Below, one piece after another: positions 53,144-61,785 of a DNA stretch of 64,000 nucleotides. The notes below the pieces were generated by a model. That model was not told the origin of the DNA, made no database searches, and worked only from the letters and a program-made list of their open reading frames with translations. Position 1 is the first letter of the stretch. Each line of letters begins with the position of its first letter. The stretch is from assembly GCF_003448965.1 (NCBI RefSeq), contig NZ_QRGC01000010.1:1-64000 (forward strand), written 5' to 3'. Source of the stretch: Oceanicella sp. SM1341. Lineage in GTDB: Bacteria; Pseudomonadota; Alphaproteobacteria; Rhodobacterales; Rhodobacteraceae. Position numbers and translations under genes: made by a program.

Positions 53144-54096
53144 AAGCCGCAATCATAACCTCGCCCGGCGCACAGCCGCGCTATGGCGATTTTGCCGAGC
53201 CTGCCGCAGGAGAGGGCGAGATCGTGGTCACCGTAAAGGCGGCCCCGATCAGCCCCATTGTCCGGGTGCGTGCGGCGCAGGCGGACATTGGGGACGCGGG
53301 CGTTGTTGCCGGTATCGACGGCGTGGGAACGATGCCGGACGGTCGCCGGGTCTATTTCCTTTTCCCCAAGGCCCCGTTCGGCGCGCTGGCCGAGCGCACT
53401 CTGGTGCCCGCGGCGCTGACAGTGCCTGTACCCGATGGCCTAGACGATCCGGCCGCCGCCGCTGTGGCGACATCGGGCCTAGCATCTTGGGTCGCGCTGA
53501 CACGGCGCGCGCCGATGGTTGCCGGGCAGACTGTCCTTGTCACTGGGGCAAACGGGGCGGCTGGGCGCATCGCGCTCGACATCGCACGTCACCTGGGGGC
53601 CGGGCACACCATCGCAGTGGCGCGCTCCGCCGCCAAGCTGCAGGGGCTATCGGCCGACAGGGGCATCGCGCTGGATGCGCCGGATGCGGACCGGGCGCTG
53701 AAGGCTGTCTTCGATGACGGCGTCGACATCGTGCTCGACTTCGTGTGGGGCGAGACGGCAGGCCGTCTGATCGGCGCTGCAACGGCTGGTCGCGGCTCGC
53801 CGGGTGGTGAGGCCCGGACACGTTACCTGGTTCTGGGGACCAGCGGGGGCCTGACGGTGTCACTGTCCGGTTACGGGTTTCAGAGTTCGGGGATCGAACT
53901 GCTCGGCTCGGGCATCGGGTCGGTTCCGGTGCGGGACTACCTGGCCGCGGCTGGCGAGCTTCTCGGCGCTGCCGCGTCAACTGCGCTTTCTCCCCGCTAC
54001 GACGTGGCGCGGCTGTGCGAAATTGCGTCTATATGGGGCCGGTCGGGCGAAAGGCGATACGTCTTGCTGCCGGATGGCGAGATGCCTGGTCGTTAG
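53140..54096 (+). CDS. Quinone oxidoreductase-like MDR protein
   Basis: This 318-residue protein is a zinc-free medium-chain dehydrogenase. It has VTVKAAPISPIVRVRAAQAD at the N-terminus, then the Rossmann motif VLVTGANGAAGRIALDIARH and FDDGVDIVLDFVWGETAGRL. No Cys/His zinc ligands are visible. It likely uses NADPH for quinone or enone reduction. It follows the SRPBCC gene by overlap and ends 196 bases before the Mo subunit gene. Confidence 0.85.
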   Translation: MKAAIITSPGAQPRYGDFAEPAAGEGEIVVTVKAAPISPIVRVRAAQADIGDAGVVAGIDGVGTMPDGRRVYFLFPKAPFGALAERTLVPAALTVPVPDGLDDPAAAAVATSGLASWVALTRRAPMVAGQTVLVTGANGAAGRIALDIARHLGAGHTIAVARSAAKLQGLSADRGIALDAPDADRALKAVFDDGVDIVLDFVWGETAGRLIGAATAGRGSPGGEARTRYLVLGTSGGLTVSLSGYGFQSSGIELLGSGIGSVPVRDYLAAAGELLGAAASTALSPRYDVARLCEIASIWGRSGERRYVLLPDGEMPGR

Positions 54097-54292
54097 GGGC
54101 GGGGAAGAAATCGAGCCAGCACGCGTGGCAGCCCACCGGGCGGCTGGCTGTCGATACAAAATGATACACTCCGCGACGGCGCCGACAACGCTCTGCGACA
54201 CGCACGGGTTAACCCTGATCAAAAAAAGCGAACTCCCGCCGCGGCTTGCCGGTCGCGGCGGGGACCCTATCAGACGCCTCAAGGAGAATTTG

Positions 54293-56611
54293 ATGCCCCG
54301 CTTCCCATCGCGCCGTGCATTTCTAATCACTGGGGCCGCTCTGGGCGGCACCGCTCTCGTTGCAGCGGTCGGCGGTGTCGGCTACCTCTCGACCCTCGAT
54401 GTGGACGGGCTGGACGGCCATATCGAGGGCGATTTGGCCCATCTCAACGCCTTCGTCATCCTGCACGAGGACGGGCGCGTGGTTGTGAACGTGCCCAAGA
54501 CCGAGATGGGGCAGGGGATCCACACCGGACTTGCCATGCTGGTGGCGGAAGAACTGGATATCCCTTGGGACGATCGTATTTCAGTTGTCTTCCCGACCGA
54601 GCCGCATCCGGCCTATTCGAACTGGTTCAACGCGCTTCAGATCCGACCAGAGGAGGCGACCGGCCCCGTTGTCTGGATCGGCCGCCGGGTTCTTGGGCAG
54701 TTGGGGTTCATCGCCACGGGGGCCTCTGGGTCGACCATGGGCATGTGGCATCCAATGCGTGTTGCGGGCGCATCCGCGCGGCACATGCTGGTCGCCGCCG
54801 CCGCCGCGCGGTTGGTTGTGCCCGAGGCAGAGCTGACCACGCGCGATGGCGCGGTGCTGCACGAAGCCTCTGGCCGGAGGCTGCCCTATGGAGTACTCGC
54901 CCGCGAGGCTGCCTTGCTGTCACCGCCGGATGACCCGGTCCTGCGCAACCCGGCGGATTGGCAAATCGCGGGCCGGTCGCAGCCGCGCATCGACGTGCCG
55001 GCCAAGGTGCGGGGCACGGCGGTGTTCGGGATGGACGTGGTCCTACCAGGCATGGTGTATGCCTCGATCCGGCATGCGCCGGTCTTCGGCGCCGCGGTCG
55101 CGCGGATCTTGAACGAGGACGAGGTCCGCGCGGGCCCCGGCGTGATGGATGTCGCCATCGTCGGCGGCAGCCATGTCGCCGTGGTGGCGGAAAGCTGGTG
55201 GCAGGCCGAACAGGCGGCCTGGGGTCTCGACGTTGAATGGACTTCGACCGGGGCCGATGGCGTGTCCACCGCCGAGCTGAAGGAACGGCTGCTCGAGGGG
55301 CTCGGGGGCGAGGACCTGCACGAGCATCTGGCCGAGGGCGACATCGACGCCGTCTTCGCGGCCGAGGGGGCCAGGCTGGTCGAGGCCGAGTACCAGGTGC
55401 CCTTCGTCACCCATGCCTGCATGGAGCCGATCAACGCCACCGTGCGGATCGCCGAGGACGGTACCGCCGAGCTTTGGGTGCCGACGCAATCGCCGGCCTT
55501 CGCCCGCCGCGCCGTGACGCGAGGGGCGGAATGGGCAGGCGTCTCACTCGGCGAGGTCACCTGCAACGTCACCCTGACCGGCGGCGGCTTCGGGCGGCGC
55601 AGCGACGGCGACGTGGTGTCCGAGGCGATCTTCCTCGCCGCGCGGATGCAGGGCCGCCCGGTCAAACTGATCTGGCCGCGCGAAGAGGACATCGGGCGCG
55701 GCCTGTACCGGAGTCACGCAGCCGCGCGGCTGCGCGCCGCCCTTGGCCCCGACGGCCTACCCGCCGGGTACGATGCCACGGTCGCGGCGCAATCCGCGAT
55801 GGAATCCATCGCAACCCGCAACCTGCCGTTCACACCGAACCCCGAGGGGGACGCCCTGTCGCTCGAGGGTCTGGACAAGCCGCACTATGCCATCCCGGAC
55901 CGGCGCATCCGCATCGCCCATGTCCCGAGCCACATGCCGATCCACTTCTGGCGGTCGAACGGCTATTCCTTCAACACCTTCTTCAGTGAAAGCTTCGTGG
56001 ACGAATGTGCCACGGCGGCTGGCGCCGATCCGCTGGACTATCGCCGGGCTATGCTGCGCGACAGCCCGCGCCACCTTGCCGTGCTCGACCGTGTCGCCGA
56101 AATGGCCGGCTGGGGCGCGCCGCTCGGGCCGGGGCAGGGCCGGGGCATCGCCATCGAAGCGTGCTATCGCAGCGTCGTGGCCCAGGTCGCCGAGGTGACG
56201 GTCCTTCCCGATGGCGAGGTTCGGGTGGACCGGGTGTTCTGCGCCCTCGACGCCGGGCTGATCATCAATCCTGACGCGGTGGTCGCGCAGATGGAGGGCG
56301 GCATCGTCTACGGTGTCGGCACCGCGCTGATGAACGCCCTGACGATCCAGGACGGCGCGGTGCAGGAAACGAACTTCCACGACTTCACCATGCTGCGCCT
56401 TGCCAATGCGCCCCGGATCGACGTGGCCCTAGTGCAGAGCGGGGAGCCTCCCTGCGGCGTAGGGGAACCGGGCGTGGTGCCCGCGGCCGCTGCCGTTGCC
56501 AATGCTATCTTCGCCGCGACGGGACGGCGGCTCCGGTCGCTGCCCCTCGCCAATGTCGAGTCGGTGGGCGAGCGGCGCATCCGTACGATCCTTCCGGCTG
56601 CCGCGTCCTGA
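54293..56611 (+). CDS. Orphan Tat-exported molybdopterin subunit (IorB-like)
   Basis: This 772-residue protein has a Tat leader (FPSRRAFLITGAALGGTALV). It carries a complete molybdopterin-hydroxylase pattern: KTEMGQGIHTGLAMLVAEEL, SGSTMGMWHPMRVAGASARH, GGGFGRRSDGDVVSEAIFLA and the C-terminal CGVGEPGVVPAAAAVANAIF with Glu725. An IorA-like 2Fe-2S partner is not next to it; the nearest ones belong to other units at 41.5 and 57.8 kb. AAGGAG at 54281-54286 precedes the start. It may borrow one of those or a chromosomal partner. An aldehyde or heterocycle substrate is assumed. Confidence 0.9.
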   Translation: MPRFPSRRAFLITGAALGGTALVAAVGGVGYLSTLDVDGLDGHIEGDLAHLNAFVILHEDGRVVVNVPKTEMGQGIHTGLAMLVAEELDIPWDDRISVVFPTEPHPAYSNWFNALQIRPEEATGPVVWIGRRVLGQLGFIATGASGSTMGMWHPMRVAGASARHMLVAAAAARLVVPEAELTTRDGAVLHEASGRRLPYGVLAREAALLSPPDDPVLRNPADWQIAGRSQPRIDVPAKVRGTAVFGMDVVLPGMVYASIRHAPVFGAAVARILNEDEVRAGPGVMDVAIVGGSHVAVVAESWWQAEQAAWGLDVEWTSTGADGVSTAELKERLLEGLGGEDLHEHLAEGDIDAVFAAEGARLVEAEYQVPFVTHACMEPINATVRIAEDGTAELWVPTQSPAFARRAVTRGAEWAGVSLGEVTCNVTLTGGGFGRRSDGDVVSEAIFLAARMQGRPVKLIWPREEDIGRGLYRSHAAARLRAALGPDGLPAGYDATVAAQSAMESIATRNLPFTPNPEGDALSLEGLDKPHYAIPDRRIRIAHVPSHMPIHFWRSNGYSFNTFFSESFVDECATAAGADPLDYRRAMLRDSPRHLAVLDRVAEMAGWGAPLGPGQGRGIAIEACYRSVVAQVAEVTVLPDGEVRVDRVFCALDAGLIINPDAVVAQMEGGIVYGVGTALMNALTIQDGAVQETNFHDFTMLRLANAPRIDVALVQSGEPPCGVGEPGVVPAAAAVANAIFAATGRRLRSLPLANVESVGERRIRTILPAAAS

Positions 56612-56635
56612 GCGCGCGGCGGCGGGATCCCGCGC

Positions 56636-57568
56636 CTATTCCGCAGCGGCCGCCGTTGCCAGCCGGCCGTATTGTCGCGGCGAGACCCCGTGCAGCCGCT
56701 TGAACGCGGTGCTGAAGGCGCTTTCCGACTCATATCCCAGGTCGAGCGCGATCACCGAGACCGTGTCCTCGCTGTGTTCCAGCCGGTCGATGGCGTGCAG
56801 CATCCGCAGGCGGGTCAGATATTCGATGGGGGTACTGCCGACCCTTTCCTTGAAATGGGAGGCGAAGGCCGACCGCGACATCCCGGCCTCGGCGGCGAGG
56901 TCCTGAAGCGACCATCGCCGCGCGGTGTCGTTGTGCAGGGCCGCCATGACCCGTGACAGATGCGGATCGGCCAAGGCGCCGAACCAGCCGGGCCCGGTCG
57001 CGCTGGTGCTGTCGAGGTAGTGGCGCAGCGCCTGCACCAGCATGATATGGGCAAGGTGCTGCGACACCAGATGCCCGCCGGGCCGGCTGTTGCGCATCTC
57101 CTGCATCATCATCTCGACCGAGGATCGCAGCACGGCTTGCTCGGCGGCCCTGCTCACATGCACGATGGGCGGGAGAGCGCCAAGCATGTCCGCCGCATGG
57201 GCTCCCCCGACCGCAAAGCGCGATCCGACGATCTGGAACCTGTCTCCCCGGTTGATCCGCACCATCCCGCCGTCGCGCACCGCGGGTAGAAGATCCCGCG
57301 CGGCAACGGCCGCAACCTCGCGGTTGTTGCCCATCCAGAACCGCCTGCCGCTTGGCAGGACGAAGCAGTCACCCTCCTCCAAGTGTGTGGGCGCGTCGCA
57401 GCCATCGACCAGAAGCAGGCATTCACCTCGGGTCACCGCGTAGCATTTGATGAGACCCTCCTGCGGGTCGAACTGAAGCGACCAGTCCCCGCCTGCCTCC
57501 AGACCCGAGGAGATGTAGCTGCGGGGCCGGAGCAGCGAAAGGATGTCGGAGAGGGGGTCGATCTGCAT
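56636..57568 (-). CDS. AraC-family regulator with cupin domain (copy 2)
   Basis: This 310-residue protein is the paralogue of the regulator at 51613-52539, with the same cupin-like N-terminus (PLSDILSLLRPRSYISSGLE, GLIKCYAVTRGECLLLVDGC). Its C-terminus has two HTHs (LQDLAAEAGMSRSAFASHFK; VSVIALDLGYESESAFSTAF). It lies between the orphan Mo gene and the PaoABC-like operon, divergent from the latter with 239 bases between. It probably activates that operon. Confidence 0.92.
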   Translation of the reverse strand: MQIDPLSDILSLLRPRSYISSGLEAGGDWSLQFDPQEGLIKCYAVTRGECLLLVDGCDAPTHLEEGDCFVLPSGRRFWMGNNREVAAVAARDLLPAVRDGGMVRINRGDRFQIVGSRFAVGGAHAADMLGALPPIVHVSRAAEQAVLRSSVEMMMQEMRNSRPGGHLVSQHLAHIMLVQALRHYLDSTSATGPGWFGALADPHLSRVMAALHNDTARRWSLQDLAAEAGMSRSAFASHFKERVGSTPIEYLTRLRMLHAIDRLEHSEDTVSVIALDLGYESESAFSTAFKRLHGVSPRQYGRLATAAAAE

Positions 57569-57807
57569 CGGGACGCTCGCGAAGGTCTGCTGGACGGTGC
57601 GGAATGGCTAGCTGTGCGCCTGCATTCTAACTTGATGATCAACGACATCGAAGCGCGAAAGCCCGGAACCCGATGATAACTTCGTCAACTCCTCTGACAC
57701 AGGCGGGACGGTGCCGAGGCCGCGGGCTCTGAAACGTTCGACTGGCCGGACCGCCTGCCGGCGCCGGGAAGCCGGACCACCACCCTCACCATAGCAAGGG
57801 AAACGAG

Positions 57808-58404
57808 ATGAAGATAACCTCGCCAAAAGTATCCCGGCGCTCGCTGCTGCGGGGAAGCGCAGCCGCGGCCGCAGCGTCCCTGGCCCATGCCAGGCAGGTT
57901 TCCGCCCAGAACGCGCCCGAAGAAAGTGCCTTCGAAGCGTGGATCGACCTCCGGCTGACCGTGAACGGCCAGGCACATGCCCTGACGGTCGAGCCGCGCG
58001 TGACCCTGCTCGACGCGCTGCGCGAGCGGATGCAGCTCACCGGCACCAAGAAAGGCTGCAACCGCGGCGAATGCGGCGCCTGTACGGTACTGATGGACGG
58101 CCGGCGGGTGAATTCCTGCCTGGTGCTCGCGGCTTCCGCAGAAGGTCGGAAAATCACGACTATCGAGGGTCTGGCGGACGGCGACACCCCGCATCCGGTA
58201 CAGCGCGCCTTTGCCGAGGCGGACGCCTTCCAGTGCGGTTTCTGCACCTCGGGACAGATCATGTCGGCGATGGCCTGCATCGAGGAGGGGCACACCGGCT
58301 CCCCCGAGGAAATCCGCGAATGGATGAGCGGCAACCTCTGCCGCTGTTCCGCCTATCCGCAGATCACCGCGGCCGTGGCCGCCGCCGCCGAGGAGCTGGG
58401 CTGA
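57808..58404 (+). CDS. paoA: Tat-exported 2Fe-2S subunit, PaoA-like
   Basis: This 198-residue protein has a Tat leader (SPKVSRRSLLRGSAAAAAAS ending near VSAQ) and two 2Fe-2S sites. Cys84, 89, 92 and 104 lie around GCNRGECGACTVLMDG; Cys143, 146, 178 and 180 lie in CGFCTSGQ and NLCRC. PaoA of periplasmic aldehyde oxidoreductases has this layout, and the Tat signal exports the whole complex. It is 1 base apart by overlap from the FAD subunit (TGATG). Confidence 0.93.
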   Translation: MKITSPKVSRRSLLRGSAAAAAASLAHARQVSAQNAPEESAFEAWIDLRLTVNGQAHALTVEPRVTLLDALRERMQLTGTKKGCNRGECGACTVLMDGRRVNSCLVLAASAEGRKITTIEGLADGDTPHPVQRAFAEADAFQCGFCTSGQIMSAMACIEEGHTGSPEEIREWMSGNLCRCSAYPQITAAVAAAAEELG

Positions 58405-59381
58405 TGCGCGACTTTTCCTATGCACGAGCCGGGTCCCGCGCCGAGGCGCTGGACCTCGGGCAGGCCGATGACGCGGCCTTTCTTGCCGGGGGCACCGAAC
58501 TGATCAACTGGATGCGGATCGGCATCAATGCGCCAGCGCGGGTCATCGACCTGGCGCGGGTCGAGGGGCTGGACGCGGTCGAGGAGATCGAGGGCGGCGT
58601 GCGCATCGGCGCGCTCGCGCGGCTGAACGACGTGGCGCAGAACCCGCTGATCGCCGAGGGTTATCCGGTCCTGTCGCATGCGATCCTCCGGGCAGCCTCG
58701 GCCCAGATCCGCAACCTCGCCACCATCGGCGGCAACCCGGTGCAGCGCGTGCGCTGCCCCTATTTCCGGGCCAACGAGGGCGCCCCCTGCAACAAGCGCG
58801 AGCCGGGATCGGGCTGCGCCGCGCTGAACGGCATCCACGACCGCCACGCCATCTTCGGCTGGACCGAGGATTGCGTGGCCGTCCATCCGGCGGACCCGCC
58901 GGTGGCTCTGGCCGCGCTCGACGCGGTGATCGTGACCGACCACCCGGAGGGCGGCCGTCTAATTCCCGTGCGCGAATTCCACGTCCTGCCCAGCCAGAAC
59001 CCGGCCTGGCACGATGTGCTGCGCGCCGGCGAGCTGATCGTCGGCATCGAGCTTCCCGCCCCCGCGCCGCGTTCAGCCTATCTGAAGATCCGCGAGCGCG
59101 AGAGCTACGAATACGCCACCGTCTCGGCCGCTGCCGCGCTCGAGATGGACGGCGGCGTGATCCGGCGGGCGCGGGTGGCGCTCGGCTCGGTCGCGATGCG
59201 GCCCTGGCGGCTCGTCGCCGCCGAGGCGCGTCTGGCGGGCCTCGCCCCGGATGCGCCGGAGGTGGCCGATGCGATAGATGCCTCCTTTGCCGAGGCGCGC
59301 CCGCTCTCGGGCACCGAATGGAAAGTCCGGCTCGCGCGGAACGCGGCCCGGCGCGTGATCGAACTTGCAGCGGAGGCCTGA
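58404..59381 (+). CDS. paoB: FAD/4Fe-4S subunit, PaoB-like
   Basis: This 325-residue protein has the FAD-binding pattern AGGTELINWMRIGINAPARV and ASAQIRNLATIGGNPVQRVR. It also has four cysteines suited to a 4Fe-4S cluster (118, 129, 138, 157; around RCPYFR, PCNKRE and SGCAAL), the feature that sets PaoB apart from other xanthine-dehydrogenase FAD subunits. It passes electrons between the 2Fe-2S and Mo subunits and an acceptor. It overlaps its neighbours at both ends or lies within a few bases. Confidence 0.92.
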   Translation: MRDFSYARAGSRAEALDLGQADDAAFLAGGTELINWMRIGINAPARVIDLARVEGLDAVEEIEGGVRIGALARLNDVAQNPLIAEGYPVLSHAILRAASAQIRNLATIGGNPVQRVRCPYFRANEGAPCNKREPGSGCAALNGIHDRHAIFGWTEDCVAVHPADPPVALAALDAVIVTDHPEGGRLIPVREFHVLPSQNPAWHDVLRAGELIVGIELPAPAPRSAYLKIRERESYEYATVSAAAALEMDGGVIRRARVALGSVAMRPWRLVAAEARLAGLAPDAPEVADAIDASFAEARPLSGTEWKVRLARNAARRVIELAAEA

Positions 59382-59384
59382 GCG

Positions 59385-61577
59385 ATGGCTATCGGAGACA
59401 TCATCACCCGCGTGGACGCCCCAACCAAGACAACCGGGCAGGCGATCTACGCCAACGACGTCAACCTGCGGGGTCAGCTTTACGCCGCCTTCGTCGGGGC
59501 GACGGTCCCTTCCGGCCGGATCGTGTCGATCGACCCCGCCGCCGCCCTCGCCATTCCGGGCGTGGTGCGGGTGCTGACCGAGGCCGACATGCCCCGGCCC
59601 GCGCCGAGCTTTGCCGATCTCTACGTGCCGCCCCTCGCGACAAGGCACATCCCGCTTCAGGGGCTGGAGATCGCCCATGAGGGCGAGCCGGTGGCGATGG
59701 TCCTTGCCGAGACGCTGGAAGCCGCCGAGGCGGGCGCGCGGGCGGTCGACGTGGTTTATGACGCCGCGGCCTTCACCGACCCGGCGCTGGCCGAGCCGGT
59801 GGACCCCGACCCGGGGCGGGGCGACTATTCCTTTCTCGACATCGCCGAGTTCGAGAAGGGCGACGCCGCCGCCGCCATCGCCGCGGCGCCGGTGCGGATT
59901 GCCCGGACCTACACCCAGCCCAGCCGGCATTCCAACCCGATGGAGCCCTGCGCGGTGATCGCGGAATGGTCCGGCGGGCGGGTCACGATCCACGACACGA
60001 TCCAGCATGTCGCGGCACTTCAGGGGGTCATCACCGGGGTCTTCGGGCTGGAGATGGATCAGGTCCATGTCCGCTCGATCCACTGCGGCGGCGGCTTCGG
60101 GCCCAAGGGCTTCATCTGGCCGCATCAGATCCTGGTACCGATGGCGGCGCGGGTCGTCGGGCGGCCGGTCAAGCTGGCCCTGACGCGGGCCGAGATGTAC
60201 GCCCTGGTGGGCATGCAGCCCCATATGGTGCAGGAGGTCGAACTGGGCGCCGACGAGAACGGCCGCCTGCTGGGCATCAGCCACATCGCCTCGAACGAGA
60301 CCGGCGTGACGGAAGATTACATCGAGTTTTCGACCGTGCCGAGCCGGACCTATTACGCCTGCGACGCGATCTACAACCGGCAGTACATCCGCCGGGGCAA
60401 TGTGACCCTGCCGACCTACCAACGCTCCCCCGCCGAGGGGCCGGGGTCCTGGGCGCTGGGCTCGGCGATGGACGAGCTGGCGCGCGAGCTGGACATGGAC
60501 CCGCTCGACCTGCGGCTTGCGAACTACGCCGATGTCGAACCCTCCAGCGGCGAGCCCTGGTCGTCCAAGATGCTGCGCGAGGCCTATGAGATGGGGGCGG
60601 AGCGGTTTGGCTGGCGAAACCGGCCGGCGGGCGGCACGCGGGACGGGCACTGGCGGCTGGGCTACGGCATGGCCGACAGCAGCCAGGGCACGCAGCGTTA
60701 CGGTTCCAGCGCCCGGGTGCGGCTGCGGGCGGATGGAACGGCGGTGGTCGAATCCAGCTTCTCCGACATCGGCACCGGCTCGGCGACGGTGATGCGCCAG
60801 ATCGCGGCCGATATCCTCGGCCTCGACGAAAGCGCGGTCAGTTCGCGCGAAGGCGACAGTGTCCTCCCCGAAGCCGGGCCGACCTGGGCGTCTGCGACGG
60901 TCATCAGCACCGGCACCGCCGTGCACCGTGCGGCGACCGAGGTCCGGGGCCGTCTGGCGCGGCTGGCGGGCTGGCCCGCCGATGCGGTCGGCGTCGAGAA
61001 CGGCGCACTGACCCATGAGGGCGAGGCGCGGCCGATCCGCGACATCCTGGCCGAGGCCGGAGTGTCCGAGGTCTCGGGCGACGGCACATTCACGCCCAAC
61101 GGCGGCGAGTTCTCGGACGCCGGGCCAGAGGGGTTCCCGTCGCGTGTCTTCGGGGTGATTTTCGTCGAAGTGGCAGTCGATCCCGAGCTGGGGCTCTTGC
61201 GGCTGCGCCGGGCGACCGGCGTCTACAGCGCCGGGCGGATCATCAACCCCCGCACCGCCCGGTCGCAGATGACCGGCGGCATCATCTGGGGCTGGGGCAT
61301 GGCGGCGATGGAGCAGAGCCGTCTGGACCCGGTGCTGGGCCGCTGGCTGTCCAAGGACCTGGCCGGCGTCGCGATTCCGACCAATGCCGACATCCCGGAA
61401 CTCGACGTGGCATTCGTTGACGAGTTCGATGAACGGTCGGGTCCGCTCGGAGCTAAGGGGATTGGCGAGTTGGGGGCGACCGGGGTTGCGGCGGCGGTGG
61501 CCAACGCGGTCTACGACGCGATCGGCCTGCGCGTCCGTGAGTTGCCGATTACTCCGGAGAAGATCCTGGCCGGGTGA
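59385..61577 (+). CDS. paoC: Molybdopterin subunit, PaoC-like
   Basis: This 730-residue protein begins MAIGDIITRVDAPTKTTGQA. It has FSTVPSRTYYACDAIYN, SPAEGPGSWALGSAMDELAR and the catalytic Glu695 in GAKGIGELGATGVAAAVANA, as in the Mo subunit of PaoABC-type aldehyde oxidoreductases. It has no own Tat signal and would be exported together with PaoA. The molybdenum chaperone (PaoD) is absent nearby, so cofactor insertion must rely on another gene. A GC-rich hairpin (61644-61663) follows the stop. Confidence 0.93.
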   Translation: MAIGDIITRVDAPTKTTGQAIYANDVNLRGQLYAAFVGATVPSGRIVSIDPAAALAIPGVVRVLTEADMPRPAPSFADLYVPPLATRHIPLQGLEIAHEGEPVAMVLAETLEAAEAGARAVDVVYDAAAFTDPALAEPVDPDPGRGDYSFLDIAEFEKGDAAAAIAAAPVRIARTYTQPSRHSNPMEPCAVIAEWSGGRVTIHDTIQHVAALQGVITGVFGLEMDQVHVRSIHCGGGFGPKGFIWPHQILVPMAARVVGRPVKLALTRAEMYALVGMQPHMVQEVELGADENGRLLGISHIASNETGVTEDYIEFSTVPSRTYYACDAIYNRQYIRRGNVTLPTYQRSPAEGPGSWALGSAMDELARELDMDPLDLRLANYADVEPSSGEPWSSKMLREAYEMGAERFGWRNRPAGGTRDGHWRLGYGMADSSQGTQRYGSSARVRLRADGTAVVESSFSDIGTGSATVMRQIAADILGLDESAVSSREGDSVLPEAGPTWASATVISTGTAVHRAATEVRGRLARLAGWPADAVGVENGALTHEGEARPIRDILAEAGVSEVSGDGTFTPNGGEFSDAGPEGFPSRVFGVIFVEVAVDPELGLLRLRRATGVYSAGRIINPRTARSQMTGGIIWGWGMAAMEQSRLDPVLGRWLSKDLAGVAIPTNADIPELDVAFVDEFDERSGPLGAKGIGELGATGVAAAVANAVYDAIGLRVRELPITPEKILAG

Positions 61578-61643
61578 CCCTCGGCACAAATCACAAGGAT
61601 GCGGGCCCCACCTTCTAGAAGGCTTGAAACTAATCACACGGCG

Positions 61644-61663
61644 CGGCGGGCTAAGCCCCGCCG
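61644..61663. terminator. GC-rich hairpin between convergent genes
   Basis: CGGCGGG (61644-61650) and CCCGCCG (61657-61663) form a 7-bp stem around CTAAGC. The T-tail is poor. It lies 66 bases after the PaoC stop and before the stop of the convergent lyase, and may end both transcripts. Confidence 0.5.
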
Positions 61664-61785
61664 TTCAGCCGGCGCGACAACTTGGAAGCCACTCTTTGCG
61701 GCGAGTGACTGACCTTGCCGGTCTGCCGATGGCGATACCGACAGGGGCCAGCATCAAGCAAGTATATCGCGACGGGCCGCGCCAG

